Shown one piece after another: positions 36,158 to 44,708 of a DNA stretch of 64,000 nucleotides (position 1 is its first letter; each line of letters starts with the position of its first letter). The stretch is from the NCBI RefSeq assembly GCF_017939615.1, contig NZ_JAGKSR010000001.1:186001-250000 (forward strand). Reading direction: 5' to 3'. The notes below the pieces were generated by a model. The model searched no databases. It was not told the origin of the DNA and saw only the letters and a list, made by a program, of their open reading frames with translations. The position numbers and the translations under genes are program-made. The DNA comes from Microbacterium sp. BLY. GTDB lineage: Bacteria; Actinomycetota; Actinomycetes; Actinomycetales; Microbacteriaceae.

Positions 36158-37369
36158 TTACTTGATCGCGGCGGTCACGTCGTCGACGAGCTTCTGCCAC
36201 GTCGCCTGCGGGTCCTCGCCGTTGATGATCGCGGCCTCGGCCACGCCCCAGTACTGCCAGACGGCACCCATCGCCGGGATGGCCGGCATGGGGACGGCGT
36301 CGGCGCCGACGGCCTGGAAGCCGGCGATGATCGGGTCGGACGCCGCGGTGTCGGCGGCCGCCGTCAGGGCCGGGAGGACGTTGCCGGCCTTGAACAGCTC
36401 CAGCTGGACGTCCTCCGTGCCGAGGTAGTTGACGAGGAAGTCGTTCGCGGCGACCTTGTTCTTCGACTCGGCGCTCACGAAGAAGCCCTTGACGCCGGCG
36501 AACGGCGAGGCCGTCTCGCCCGTCGGGCTCGGGATCGGGTCGATCTCGACGTTGATGCCCGCATCGGTGGCCGCGCCCACGTTCCACGGACCGGTCAGCC
36601 AGAAGGCGGCGGTGCCGTCGAGGAACTGCTGCTTGGCGATCTCGCCGTCGATGTCGGTGTTGAGCGTGCCCGCCGCGCCCTGCGCACCCAGCCAGTCGGC
36701 GAAGGCGAAGCCGCCCTCGCTGCCGAGCTGCAGGTCGGTCGGGTCGTAGCTGCCGCTGTCGTCGGTGCCGAAGACGGGAGCACCGAAGGCGGTCTGGAAC
36801 GGGTACAGGTGGTAGGGGTTGCCCTCGGCGCCCTGCTCCACGACGAAGGTGCCCTTCGAGACCATGTCGTCGAAGCTCGTCGCGGGCTCCGGGACGAGGT
36901 CGGCGTTGCGCAAGACGGCGATGTTCTCGACCGCGTACGGGAGCATGTAGACGGTGCCCTCGTAGGTCGCCGCCTGGAGCGCGACGGGGAGGTAGTCCTC
37001 GGAGCTGTCGCCCAGCTCGATCGGCGCGACGACGCCGTTGGTCGACAGCTCGCCGAGCCAGTCGTGGGCGCCCATGACCACGTCGGGGCCCTTACCGGTC
37101 GGGACCTGCTGGATGAAGTCGTCCTTCATGTCGTCGACGGACTTCCCCACCAGCTTTACCGTGACGCCGGTCTTCTCCTGGTAGGCGTCCGCCGCGCCCT
37201 GCAGCGCGTCGACCCGCTCGGCGTCGACCCAGACGGTCAGCGTGCCGCCGCTGTCGCCACCGGAGGAAGAGTCGTCGCCGCCGGATCCGGTCGAGCAGCC
37301 GGCGAGTGTCAGGGCCGAAACGATGGCGATGGCGCCCGCGGCGACCATGCCCCTCTTGTTCACCTTCAT
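36158..37369 (-). CDS. sugar ABC transporter substrate-binding lipoprotein (MalE-like)
   Basis: 403 residues. Lipoprotein signal with lipobox LAGC (Cys25), then a Ser/Gly/Asp linker and a periplasmic-binding fold: SGGTLTVWVDAERVDALQ, GKGPDVVMGAHDWLGELSTNG, DGTAAFWLTGPWN. It resembles maltose/maltodextrin-binding proteins. First gene of the malEFG operon; the promoter carries LacI-type operators. Confidence 0.9.
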   Translation of the reverse strand: MKVNKRGMVAAGAIAIVSALTLAGCSTGSGGDDSSSGGDSGGTLTVWVDAERVDALQGAADAYQEKTGVTVKLVGKSVDDMKDDFIQQVPTGKGPDVVMGAHDWLGELSTNGVVAPIELGDSSEDYLPVALQAATYEGTVYMLPYAVENIAVLRNADLVPEPATSFDDMVSKGTFVVEQGAEGNPYHLYPFQTAFGAPVFGTDDSGSYDPTDLQLGSEGGFAFADWLGAQGAAGTLNTDIDGEIAKQQFLDGTAAFWLTGPWNVGAATDAGINVEIDPIPSPTGETASPFAGVKGFFVSAESKNKVAANDFLVNYLGTEDVQLELFKAGNVLPALTAAADTAASDPIIAGFQAVGADAVPMPAIPAMGAVWQYWGVAEAAIINGEDPQATWQKLVDDVTAAIK

Positions 37370-37407
37370 TGGTGTGTGCCTCTCTCAGTGCTGAGCGCCT
37401 GCAAGAC

Positions 37408-37421
37408 TGCAAGCGCTTACA
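37408..37421. promoter_or_regulatory. LacI-family operator, proximal
   Basis: TGCAAGCGCTTACA matches the LacI/GalR consensus TGNAANCGNTTNCA exactly. It directly follows the -10 box on the minus strand and so covers the transcription start of malE. Confidence 0.8.
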
Positions 37422-37450
37422 GTATGCATCGTTTCGAGAAGCGATCACAA
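37421..37450 (-). promoter_or_regulatory. malE promoter
   Basis: Minus-strand TTGTGA (37445-37450) and CATACT (37421-37426) with an 18-bp spacer. The start would lie inside the proximal LacI-type operator, 40-50 nt before malE. Confidence 0.6.
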
Positions 37451-37504
37451 TCCGCGAGCGCGGCGATATCAACCCGTGATCGGCCAGACGAGAGGCCCGC
37501 GACA

Positions 37505-37518
37505 TGAAAACGCTTCCA
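37505..37518. promoter_or_regulatory. LacI-family operator, distal
   Basis: TGAAAACGCTTCCA also fits TGNAANCGNTTNCA exactly, centred 97 bp upstream of the first site. Two sites in this arrangement allow looping by a tetrameric repressor, or one may serve a different regulator. Confidence 0.7.
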
Positions 37519-37707
37519 AACTCGCCGTAATCCGGCACGTCCGAGGTAGCGGCGGGAACGCGGCACACTCCTCGGTCGGGTGTCGCCGGCACGTTCACCG
37601 TCGTCGCCCGGGGGCATCTGTTCCGGACGAGACGAGCCCGATCTCTGACGCCGTGGACGCGGCGAGCGACGGCCGACGGCGCCGCAGCCCGGGTGGTGGC
37701 GGAAGCG

Positions 37708-37995
37708 TCAGCGGGCGGCGTCCCCGCCGGCACGATGCGGCGCATCGCGGATGACGCGGTCGATCCAATCACGCCGCGGCACGGCGGCGATCGCCTCTCG
37801 GGAGAACCAGCCCAGTTCGAGGATCTCGTCCATGTCCGGTGCCGGGTCGCTGAGCAGCTCGCACTCGGAGGCGACCGTGACGTAGCCGACCTGGTCGCCG
37901 TTCGGGTAGGTCACCGCCATCGGGTCGCCACCGTACGCGCCGATCAGTCCCGTGATCCGCACACGCGCACCTGTCTCTTCGAGGAGGCGAAGCCC
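37708..37995 (-). pseudogene. Nudix hydrolase remnant, 5' end missing
   Basis: The frame encodes only the C-terminal half of a Nudix domain: RLLEETGARVRITGLIGAYGG (the end of the Nudix box), VGYVTVASECELLSDPAP, and EILELGWFSREAIAAVP. The N-terminal half, including the first glutamates of the box, and a believable start are absent; the sequence in front is the leader of yajQ. Probably a decayed gene, not an active enzyme. Confidence 0.65.
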
Positions 37996-38032
37996 GCGGG
38001 ACTTTCCGCACACCCCCGGATACAGTTGAGAC

Positions 38033-38521
38033 ATGGCTGACAGTTCCTTTGACATCGTCTCGAAAGTGGATCGCCAGGAGGCCGAGAACGCCCTGAACCA
38101 GGCACGCAAAGAGGTGGAGCAGCGCTACGACTTCAAGGGGACCGGCGCTTCGATCGCCTGGAGCGGCGAGCAGATCCTCATCACCGCGAACACCGAGGAG
38201 CGCGCCAACGCCGTCCTCGACGTGTTCCAGTCCAAGCTCATCAAGCGCGGCATCTCGCTGAAGAGCCTCGACTCCGGTGAGCCCTTCGCCAGCGGCAAGG
38301 AGTTCCGCATCGTCTCGAGCCTCAAGGACGGGATCTCCTCCGAGAACGCCAAGAAGATCGGCAAGATCATCCGCGACGAGGGCCCCAAGGGCGTGAAGAG
38401 CCAGATCCAGGGCGACGAGCTGCGCGTGCAGTCCAAGAGCCGCGACGACCTTCAGGCCGTGATCGCGCTCCTCAAGGGAAGCGACCTCGACATCGATCTG
38501 CAGTTCATCAACTACCGCTAG
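38033..38521 (+). CDS. YajQ-family nucleotide-binding protein
   Basis: 162 residues, standard length: [54 protein letters not shown] and the end [11 protein letters not shown]. YajQ proteins bind nucleotides or c-di-GMP and have been linked to gene regulation and phage functions. First plus-strand gene after the long minus block; no ribosome site is stronger than AGACATGG at the start. Confidence 0.93.
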   Translation: MADSSFDIVSKVDRQEAENALNQARKEVEQRYDFKGTGASIAWSGEQILITANTEERANAVLDVFQSKLIKRGISLKSLDSGEPFASGKEFRIVSSLKDGISSENAKKIGKIIRDEGPKGVKSQIQGDELRVQSKSRDDLQAVIALLKGSDLDIDLQFINYR

Positions 38522-38601
38522 GACTGCGTCCCGACGGGCGCGCCGTCGAGACGCGGCAGAGCGGCTGACGTGTCGGTCCCGCCCGTTCTGTGCGCGGGTT
38601 T

Positions 38602-39353
38602 CTATCCGATTGCACCACTGATGAGTGCGACGTTCATCTGGCCACCTTCACGATCCTGGGGGTCAAGGTTCGTCCAGCTCGTGTGCGCGGGACCACTGAT
38701 CTGGGAAGTGAGCGCACGAATCCGACGCCGGTCGTTCCTGCTCGTTCCGTCGTAGTCGAGGGCCGAGGCGTCGGTGACGCAGGCGAACAGGACTGCGGCG
38801 TCGTCGAGGTGGCGACCACGGTCCCGCTGATCGACGGTGAACGCCGCCCCCTTGGCGACGATGGCGCCGAGCTCGTCCGGGACGCCGAGGGTCACCGAAG
38901 CTCCGCCGTTGAACGTCAGTACGTACGTGTCGCGGCGACCGATGGCCTGCTGCCCAGCGGGGGCGGCGAAGGCGTCCCGCTGCTGGAGCCGGGGCCGCAT
39001 CCCGGAGGGCAGGTGGTCCGCCACCATGATGTCCACCTTGCGGCTATCGGCGTGGATGAACCTGTACGCGGGCTCCCTCTCTCTCCGGCGGACAACTCGA
39101 AGCCCAGTCCTCGCAGGGCAAATGCCGCATCCGTCAGACTGCTTCGGTTGGCGCGGAAGTCAACGAGTACGTCCACATCGTCTGTCGAACGCCGCATGAC
39201 GACACCGGCTCTGCGCCCGTGTACGGCGACCATGAGTCCCCCGAAGAGGGTGAGGTCCGTCACCGCCCCCGCGCGGCCGACGTCGATGACGGTCTGCCAT
39301 GCGGGAAGAAGGTCATCGTCGTCCATGTGAACGGTGTGCTCTGCGCCAGCCAT
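38602..39353 (-). pseudogene. nucleotidyltransferase, AbiEii/type IV toxin-like, split by a frameshift
   Basis: Frame A (from ATG 39353) carries the nucleotidyltransferase motif FGGLMVAVHGRR and STDDVDVLVDFR. Frame B (to the stop at 38602) continues with KVDIMVADHLPSGM and the rest of the domain. The two frames meet at a GA-dinucleotide tract (plus-strand CTCTCTCTC, 39077-39085). Removing one GA unit would restore a 249-residue protein with the joint AGEREPAYRFIHADSRKVD. It follows the HTH gene by 7 bp with GAGGAAACC upstream. It is either a decayed toxin or one switched off by repeat slippage. Confidence 0.75.
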
Positions 39354-39360
39354 GGTTTCC

Positions 39361-40053
39361 TCAGGTCGCGCCGCGAGTGTCGACAGTGAGCCACCTCGCC
39401 CGCAGCTCCTCGAGCGCGCGCAGGCCGGCGGAGCGCTCGCGCGTATCGGTCGAGACCGAGAGATCTGCAGCGATGACGGCGAGCGGCATGGTGTCGCCGC
39501 TGTACGGGACGGGCAGCGTGTTGTCGTAGACGACGTGCTGGCCGGTGGCGCTTTCGACCATGAATCGGCTCTTCGCGTACTCGGCCGCGGTCCTGGTCGC
39601 GTATCCCACCGCGGCGCGTCGATCGTCCATGAGCCCGACACCGAGCTGGCCGGCGGCCGCCCGGCCGGTAGCGATGAGCCCTTCTGCGGCCTTGGCGGCA
39701 TTGGCTGCCTGGTAGCGATGGGTGGTCGTCCGGGAGGAGACGGCGCGTGCGATCTCCTCGGGAGTCGCGCGACGGATGCGTCCGCGGAGTCTGCTGAGGG
39801 TGCTTGAGGGGATCCAGGTGGGAGTGAGGCCGGACAGTATCCACAGCAGCGCCCATGCGTTGCCCGGTTCGAGCCTGCGGCCGCTCCCCCGCCGTGAGGC
39901 GGCCTCGTACCGCGCGACGGAATCGCTATCGGCGAGCCAGGCTCCGGACGGGAGTTGACGGCCCGTGATGGCCCCGCACGCCAGGAGGTCGATGGCATAG
40001 CGGCGCGTGATCCCGAGGCGCTCTGCCAGCTCGGGTGCGGTCAGCTCCACCAT
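39361..40053 (-). CDS. HTH-domain protein, probable antitoxin partner
   Basis: 230 residues. An N-terminal MerR/excisionase-like HTH (VELTAPELAERLGITRRYAIDLL) is followed by a region rich in Arg/Ala and an unclassified C-terminal domain (ending LRALEELRARWLTVDTRGAT). Position in front of an AbiEii-like nucleotidyltransferase in one operon is the arrangement of type IV toxin-antitoxin or abortive-infection systems. A palindrome lies over its ribosome site. Antitoxin activity is inferred from context only. Confidence 0.7.
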   Translation of the reverse strand: MVELTAPELAERLGITRRYAIDLLACGAITGRQLPSGAWLADSDSVARYEAASRRGSGRRLEPGNAWALLWILSGLTPTWIPSSTLSRLRGRIRRATPEEIARAVSSRTTTHRYQAANAAKAAEGLIATGRAAAGQLGVGLMDDRRAAVGYATRTAAEYAKSRFMVESATGQHVVYDNTLPVPYSGDTMPLAVIAADLSVSTDTRERSAGLRALEELRARWLTVDTRGAT

Positions 40054-40064
40054 TTCAGAAAACC

Positions 40065-40076
40065 TCCAATATTGGA
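40065..40076. promoter_or_regulatory. palindrome at the ribosome site of the HTH gene
   Basis: TCCAATATTGGA is a perfect 12-bp palindrome, 12 bp before the ATG and overlapping the minus-strand GGAGG ribosome site. It also covers the predicted transcription start. A natural autoregulatory operator for the HTH protein. Confidence 0.65.
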
Positions 40077-40079
40077 ACT

Positions 40080-40108
40080 ATTCTGATACAACAAGCCCAA
40101 GGCAGCAA
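40080..40108 (-). promoter_or_regulatory. promoter of the HTH/nucleotidyltransferase operon
   Basis: Minus-strand TTGCTG (40103-40108) and CAGAAT (40080-40085) with 17-bp spacing in an AT-rich patch unlike its surroundings. It precedes the palindrome at 40065. Confidence 0.55.
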
Positions 40109-40505
40109 CCGTGCAGTCGGGACGGGTGCCGAACCTCACATCTTTTCCCCGGTCAACGCATACCGAGATATCGGTGTTCTTCGCGGAGACTGGAACCGGT
40201 CGCGCTTCGGCGCGACTCCGACGCCATCCCCGGACGACACCCGATCGTCGCGGCGGATGCGCCTCGAGGACACCGCGCCGGCTCTGGGGAGGGAACGGCA
40301 CCGGCCCTCGGGGCTCGCGTCGGCCCGGGCCCGCCGTCGGCACACGACGACCGGTCCCGGAAGCAGGACAAGCCTCCCCGTCCGCTCGCGCCCCCACGCG
40401 GATCGGCCCCCACGGAGGAGGCATGACGACGATGCGACCGTCGCCCTTCCTCACCCGCGAAGGAGGCGACGTCGCGGACCAAGAGAGACGACCGGGGGCT
40501 GGGCC
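40109..40505. other. 397-bp stretch without a convincing gene
   Basis: Between the HTH promoter and the GntR gene. Open frames on both strands lack start signals and family features. I see no long repeat or hairpin. It could be leader sequence of gntR or decayed DNA at the edge of the accessory patch. Confidence 0.5.
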
Positions 40506-41138
40506 ATGGGGCAGATCGAGACGAAGAGCATCGGAGAGAGCAAGCAGCTGCTGGCGGAGGAGGTGTTCCACCACATCGCGCGGCTCATCACGGAGGGCGA
40601 GTTCGCCGAAGGCGACCGCATCCGCGACGTGGACGTGGCGGATGAACTCCACGTGTCACGGACACCCGTCAGGGAAGCACTGCAGCGGCTGGAGCGGCTG
40701 GGGCTGGTGACGATGTACCCGAGCCGATACACGGAGGTGACCGTCGTCACGCCGCAGGTGGTGTCCGAGTCCCTGGAGTTCGCCGGCTACCAGGGCGGGG
40801 TCACGGCCCGGATGGCGGTGCCGCGACTCGGCACCGCCCAGCGGAAGCACGTGCTGGACCTCATCGCCCGCCTGCAGGACGCGCTCGCCGACGGAGCCTC
40901 CACGGCCCGCGCCCGGTGGGCCGTCTTCGCGTACCTCGCCGACCACAGCGGCAACCGTCAGCACCGGATGCTGATCGACGACGTCGCCGTCGCCGTCACC
41001 CGGAACCTGCGCGGCTGGACGGTCCGTCCCGGCGACCGGGAGCGGATGCGGCAGCTGTATGCCGACTTCGCAGAGGCGGTGCGCGTCGGCGACGGCGACG
41101 AGGCCGAACGTCTCGTCCGCGCGATGTACTACGTCTGA
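40506..41138 (+). CDS. GntR-family transcriptional regulator
   Basis: 210 residues: N-terminal winged helix (LLAEEVFHHIARLITEGEF, ELHVSRTPVREALQRLERLGL) and a helical C-terminal ligand domain (ARARWAVFAYLADHSGNRQ). Start at 40506 (MGQIETKSIGESKQ); a longer frame to 40035 overlaps the HTH promoter. No ribosome site of note. The target is unknown; the next gene is convergent and overlaps the stop by 10 bp. Confidence 0.85.
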   Translation: MGQIETKSIGESKQLLAEEVFHHIARLITEGEFAEGDRIRDVDVADELHVSRTPVREALQRLERLGLVTMYPSRYTEVTVVTPQVVSESLEFAGYQGGVTARMAVPRLGTAQRKHVLDLIARLQDALADGASTARARWAVFAYLADHSGNRQHRMLIDDVAVAVTRNLRGWTVRPGDRERMRQLYADFAEAVRVGDGDEAERLVRAMYYV

Positions 41139-42139
41139 GCGGCGCGCCAGCCGACCACCCAGCGGTGCAGGCGGCGGTAGGCGTCCTCCCGCGCCTCGTG
41201 ACGCGAGAGGAACACGTCGTGCAGCGCCCCGTCGATCCGCTCGACGGTCACGGACGAGCCCAGCTTCAGCGACGCCCGGGCGATGTCGTCGACGACGAGC
41301 ACCGAGTCGGCGGAGGTGAGCTCCTCCGACCAGCGGGTCGGCGGGACGAACCGCGCCGACAGCAGCACGCAGACCGGCGCCTCGATGCCCAGCCCGGCCG
41401 CGACGGCCTTGTGCCCGGAGAGGATCGCGTTGAGCCAGCCCGCATAGACGGCCATCGTCTGGACGGGACGCCACGCCGTGTCGACCTCCATCGGGTCGTC
41501 CGGGTCGGCGACCTCCTGCTGTGCCCGCGTGTAGTAGCCGAGATCGATCTGCGGTGCCGCGTCGAGAGGTCGGATCCGCGCCTGGAACTCGACCATCGGC
41601 GCGATGGCGGCGCGGACCGGCGCGAACTGGAACTCCAGCCACGGGCTGTTCAGGATGAGCGCATCGGCCGCACCCGGATGCCGCGCCGCCCACAGGCTCA
41701 GGGTCAGTCCGCCGGTGGAGTGCCCGACGAGGATCAGGCGCCGCCCGGCCTCCGCCCCGTCGTCCCCGCGTCCCATCGCGTCCAGCGCCGCAGCGATGTC
41801 CTCGTCATACGTCGACAGGTCGGTGATGTACCCCGGCGTCTGCCCTTCACGGAGACTGCGCCCGTACTTGCGGAGATCGAGGGCGAAGAAGCGGGCGCCA
41901 CGCGCGGTCCAGAACCGGGCGAGCCGCTTCTGGAAGAAGTAGTCCGACCAGCCGTGGATGTAGAGCACGTCCACGCCCTCCAGTAGCCGCCGGCGGCGAC
42001 GCGGACGATCCCACCACGGGATCGGAGCGGGAAGCGCGCGCACGAGAGTCGCCACCACCGGCCCCTGCTCGTCGCTGCCGAGGTCCAGCGTCAGCTGGGC
42101 GAACTCGTCACCGAGCACATCCGGGATCCACTCGGCCAT
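41129..42139 (-). CDS. alpha/beta hydrolase
   Basis: 336 residues with LYIHGWSDYFFQKRLARFW (oxyanion His-Gly), the nucleophile elbow GHSTGG and C-terminal IDGALHDVF (catalytic His). Serine-hydrolase of the lysophospholipase/esterase class. It is convergent with gntR, whose stop it overlaps by 10 bp, and stands apart from other enzymes; substrate unknown. Confidence 0.88.
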   Translation of the reverse strand: MAEWIPDVLGDEFAQLTLDLGSDEQGPVVATLVRALPAPIPWWDRPRRRRRLLEGVDVLYIHGWSDYFFQKRLARFWTARGARFFALDLRKYGRSLREGQTPGYITDLSTYDEDIAAALDAMGRGDDGAEAGRRLILVGHSTGGLTLSLWAARHPGAADALILNSPWLEFQFAPVRAAIAPMVEFQARIRPLDAAPQIDLGYYTRAQQEVADPDDPMEVDTAWRPVQTMAVYAGWLNAILSGHKAVAAGLGIEAPVCVLLSARFVPPTRWSEELTSADSVLVVDDIARASLKLGSSVTVERIDGALHDVFLSRHEAREDAYRRLHRWVVGWRAAQT

Positions 42140-42176
42140 GCGTCCTCCCCCTCGCGCCCAGGCTAGTCCACGGTCG

Positions 42177-43214
42177 TTACTGGCCGCCTGGACGGGCGAC
42201 CGAGAGGTCCTCCGCGACGGTGGCGCCGATCGGCGTGAGGTCGTCGATGCCGGAGCCCTGGACCGCGGTCAGACGCAGCCAGTCCCCACCCGCCCGCAGG
42301 TCGAGCACCTGACGTCCGAGCTCGTCGACCCCCGTGAGGGCGGCCTCCGCGCCCTCGACGACGACCTCCTCCTGGTCGTCGAGCTCGAGCTCGTCGAACG
42401 CCCACGCGCCACCCGGCAACGTGGTGAGGATGACGTAGCCCTGTGCGGCGTACTCGTCACCCTCGGACGCGTAGTAACAGATGCGCGACCCGTTGCGCTC
42501 CTGGTAGACCTCGGCCGGGATCGACCACCCGCCGAACGCGTCGACGACGTGCACCTCCGCAGCGTCGATATGCTCGGCGAGCTCGTTCGCCGTGAGGAAG
42601 CGCGAGCAGTCCACCCCCGCGACCGCGCTCTCCGGTACCTCCACCTCCCGCAGCGACGCCACGGCCGACGCGGCGAGTCCGCGCAGGCCCTCCTCGAGCG
42701 TCGCGGTGTCGTCCGGGCCCTTCTCCGGGTCGACGACGGTCGCCGAGACGAGCACCTCGCCGTCGACGAGCTGGAAGAAGCAGTATCCGCCGCTCTCGCA
42801 GCGGGCCTCCTCCCCGTAGTAGCCGCCACGAGACTCCGCGCCCGTGATGGTCTCCGCGGCGCCGGGAAGGATCGTGACCTCCCAGTTGCGTTCCGTGGTG
42901 CCGGCGGAGCAGGCGATCCCGCCGGCTCGCTGGAACATGTGCTGCGCAGGCCCCGGGTACCAGCTCGGCGAGGACCACACGCCGAGGACCTCCGCCACAT
43001 CACCCTCGACCTCACCGACGGCGCTCGTCATCGCTGCGGCGACATCCGCGCAGTCCACGTCGAACGCCGGGGTCGGGGCGCCGGGACCGGTCGTCGGCGC
43101 GGGGGTCACATCAGCGGTCGGCGTCCCCGTCGGCGCGACCTCCGGCTCGGGCGCGCAGCCGGCGAGCACGAGGACGGCAGCGGCGCCGATGGCCAGGAGT
43201 ACACGGGGTCGCAT
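42177..43214 (-). CDS. secreted lipoprotein, unknown
   Basis: 345 residues. Signal peptide and lipobox (MRPRVLLAIG... LAGC, Cys20), then a Thr/Pro linker and a soluble domain with several cysteines. It has internal repeats of similar type, as two halves with Phe/Tyr-Cys patterns (GIACSAGTTERNWEVTILPG; SRICYYASEGDEYAAQGYVILT). No enzyme motif is seen. It lies upstream of the alpha/beta hydrolase gene. Confidence 0.75.
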   Translation of the reverse strand: MRPRVLLAIGAAAVLVLAGCAPEPEVAPTGTPTADVTPAPTTGPGAPTPAFDVDCADVAAAMTSAVGEVEGDVAEVLGVWSSPSWYPGPAQHMFQRAGGIACSAGTTERNWEVTILPGAAETITGAESRGGYYGEEARCESGGYCFFQLVDGEVLVSATVVDPEKGPDDTATLEEGLRGLAASAVASLREVEVPESAVAGVDCSRFLTANELAEHIDAAEVHVVDAFGGWSIPAEVYQERNGSRICYYASEGDEYAAQGYVILTTLPGGAWAFDELELDDQEEVVVEGAEAALTGVDELGRQVLDLRAGGDWLRLTAVQGSGIDDLTPIGATVAEDLSVARPGGQ

Positions 43215-43276
43215 GGCCTCAGCCTAGGGCCGGGAGGCGCGGGTGCCGGGGAGCACGCCCCGGCACCGGCGCGAGT

Positions 43277-44650
43277 TCACTCGCCGCGGGAGACGCGCAC
43301 CATCTCGTCGCGCGGGACGACCTTGACACGTGCCCGCTCCTGCGGGGCGCCGAGAGCGATCTCGTGCTCGTCCAGGCGGTGCCAGCCGTCGAGGTCGGTC
43401 CAGGCCACGCCCCGGTCCGCGAGCAACGCGGGGATCGCGTCCTCCGACGGGTCCTCCGGCTGCCACCAGGATCCCTGGTCGTTGATGAGGTGCCGGACGG
43501 TCTCCATCGCGTCGGACTTCGTGTGGCCGATGAGGCCGACCGGTCCGCGTTTGATCCAGCCGGTGGCGTAGACGCCGGGGACGCGGTCGTTGGAGTCCTT
43601 CGCGAGCACCTGGCCCTCGTGGTTCGGGATGACGCCGTGCTTCTTGTCGAAGGGGACGCCGGGCAGCGGCGAGCCGAAGTAGCCGATGGCACGGTACAGG
43701 GCCTGCACCGGCACCTCGCGCATCTCCCCCGTGCCGACCGCCCCGCCCTGGCCGTCCGGCTGCGTGCGCTCGTACACGAACGCCGCGACGCGGCCGCTGT
43801 CGTCCGTGCGGACCTCGACCGGCCGCGCCCAGAAGTGCAGGTGCAGACGGCGGGAAGCGGTGCCGCCCGCGTTGTTGACGGAGTCGCGCTTGCGCCACGA
43901 CTGCAGGATGCGGTCGATGACCATGACCTGCTTGTTGCTCGCGACGGCGGCCTTCGACGCCTCGTCGTAGTCGAAGTCCTCGTCGTAGACCACCATGTCG
44001 ACGTCGCGCAGCTCGCCGAGCTCACGCAGCTCCAGCGGCGTGAACTTGACCTGCGCGGGACCGCGACGGCCGAAGACGTGCACATCGGTGACGGCGCTGG
44101 CCTTCAGACCCTCGTAGACGTTCTCCGGAACCTCGGTGACAAGGAGGTCCTCCGCGTGCTTGGCGAGCATGCGGGACACGTCGAGCGCGACGTTGCCGTT
44201 GCCGAGGACCGCGACCGACGCGGCGTCCAGCGGCCACTCGCGCGGCACGTCCGGATGCCCGTCGAACCAGCTGACGTAGTCGGCGGCACCGTAGGAGCCG
44301 ATCGCGTCGATTCCCGGGATGTCCAGCGTCGTGTCGCGGATCGCTCCGGTCGCGAAGATGACCGCGTTGTAGTGCTTCTTGAGGTCGTCGAGGGTGATGT
44401 CCTCCCCGAAGCGGACATTGCCGAACAGCCGGATGTCGCCGCGGTCGAGCACGTCGCGGAGGGCGGTGATGATGCCCTTGATGCGGGGGTGATCGGGAGC
44501 GACGCCGTAGCGGACGAGGCCGTAAGGGGCGGGGAGCTGCTCGAAGAGGTCGATCGACACGTCGAACTTGCGCTCCGCCTTCAGCAGGATGTCCGCGGCG
44601 TAGATGCCTGCGGGGCCTGCACCGACGATGGCCAGTCTCAGCTTGGTCAT
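43277..44650 (-). CDS. fprA: ferredoxin-NADP+ reductase, FprA-type
   Basis: 457 residues: LRLAIVGAGPAGIYAADILL (FAD), LVRYGVAPDHPRIK, VAVLGNGNVALDVSRMLA (NADP-binding) and FTPLELRELGELRD, all of the adrenodoxin-reductase-like FprA family. It transfers electrons from NADPH to ferredoxin or flavodoxin. It precedes the polyprenyl synthase and menaquinone genes in the same direction. Confidence 0.93.
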   Translation of the reverse strand: MTKLRLAIVGAGPAGIYAADILLKAERKFDVSIDLFEQLPAPYGLVRYGVAPDHPRIKGIITALRDVLDRGDIRLFGNVRFGEDITLDDLKKHYNAVIFATGAIRDTTLDIPGIDAIGSYGAADYVSWFDGHPDVPREWPLDAASVAVLGNGNVALDVSRMLAKHAEDLLVTEVPENVYEGLKASAVTDVHVFGRRGPAQVKFTPLELRELGELRDVDMVVYDEDFDYDEASKAAVASNKQVMVIDRILQSWRKRDSVNNAGGTASRRLHLHFWARPVEVRTDDSGRVAAFVYERTQPDGQGGAVGTGEMREVPVQALYRAIGYFGSPLPGVPFDKKHGVIPNHEGQVLAKDSNDRVPGVYATGWIKRGPVGLIGHTKSDAMETVRHLINDQGSWWQPEDPSEDAIPALLADRGVAWTDLDGWHRLDEHEIALGAPQERARVKVVPRDEMVRVSRGE

Positions 44651-44708
44651 GGAGGTCCTTTCGTGTGCCGTCGCGGCGGACACCCGGGCACGAGGCCCGT
44701 TCGCGGTG

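Larger units (their letters stand above)
37370..37707. promoter_or_regulatory. malEFG control region (338 bp without a gene)
   Basis: Contains the malE promoter, two LacI-type operators and upstream sequence to the Nudix remnant. No open frame here has ribosome site or conservation. Nothing else is recognised between 37520 and 37707. Confidence 0.65.

Noticed and set aside
40035-40505. Upstream extension of the GntR gene and other plus-strand frames
   Set aside because: Overlaps the HTH promoter and lacks conserved residues; the winged helix is complete from 40506.
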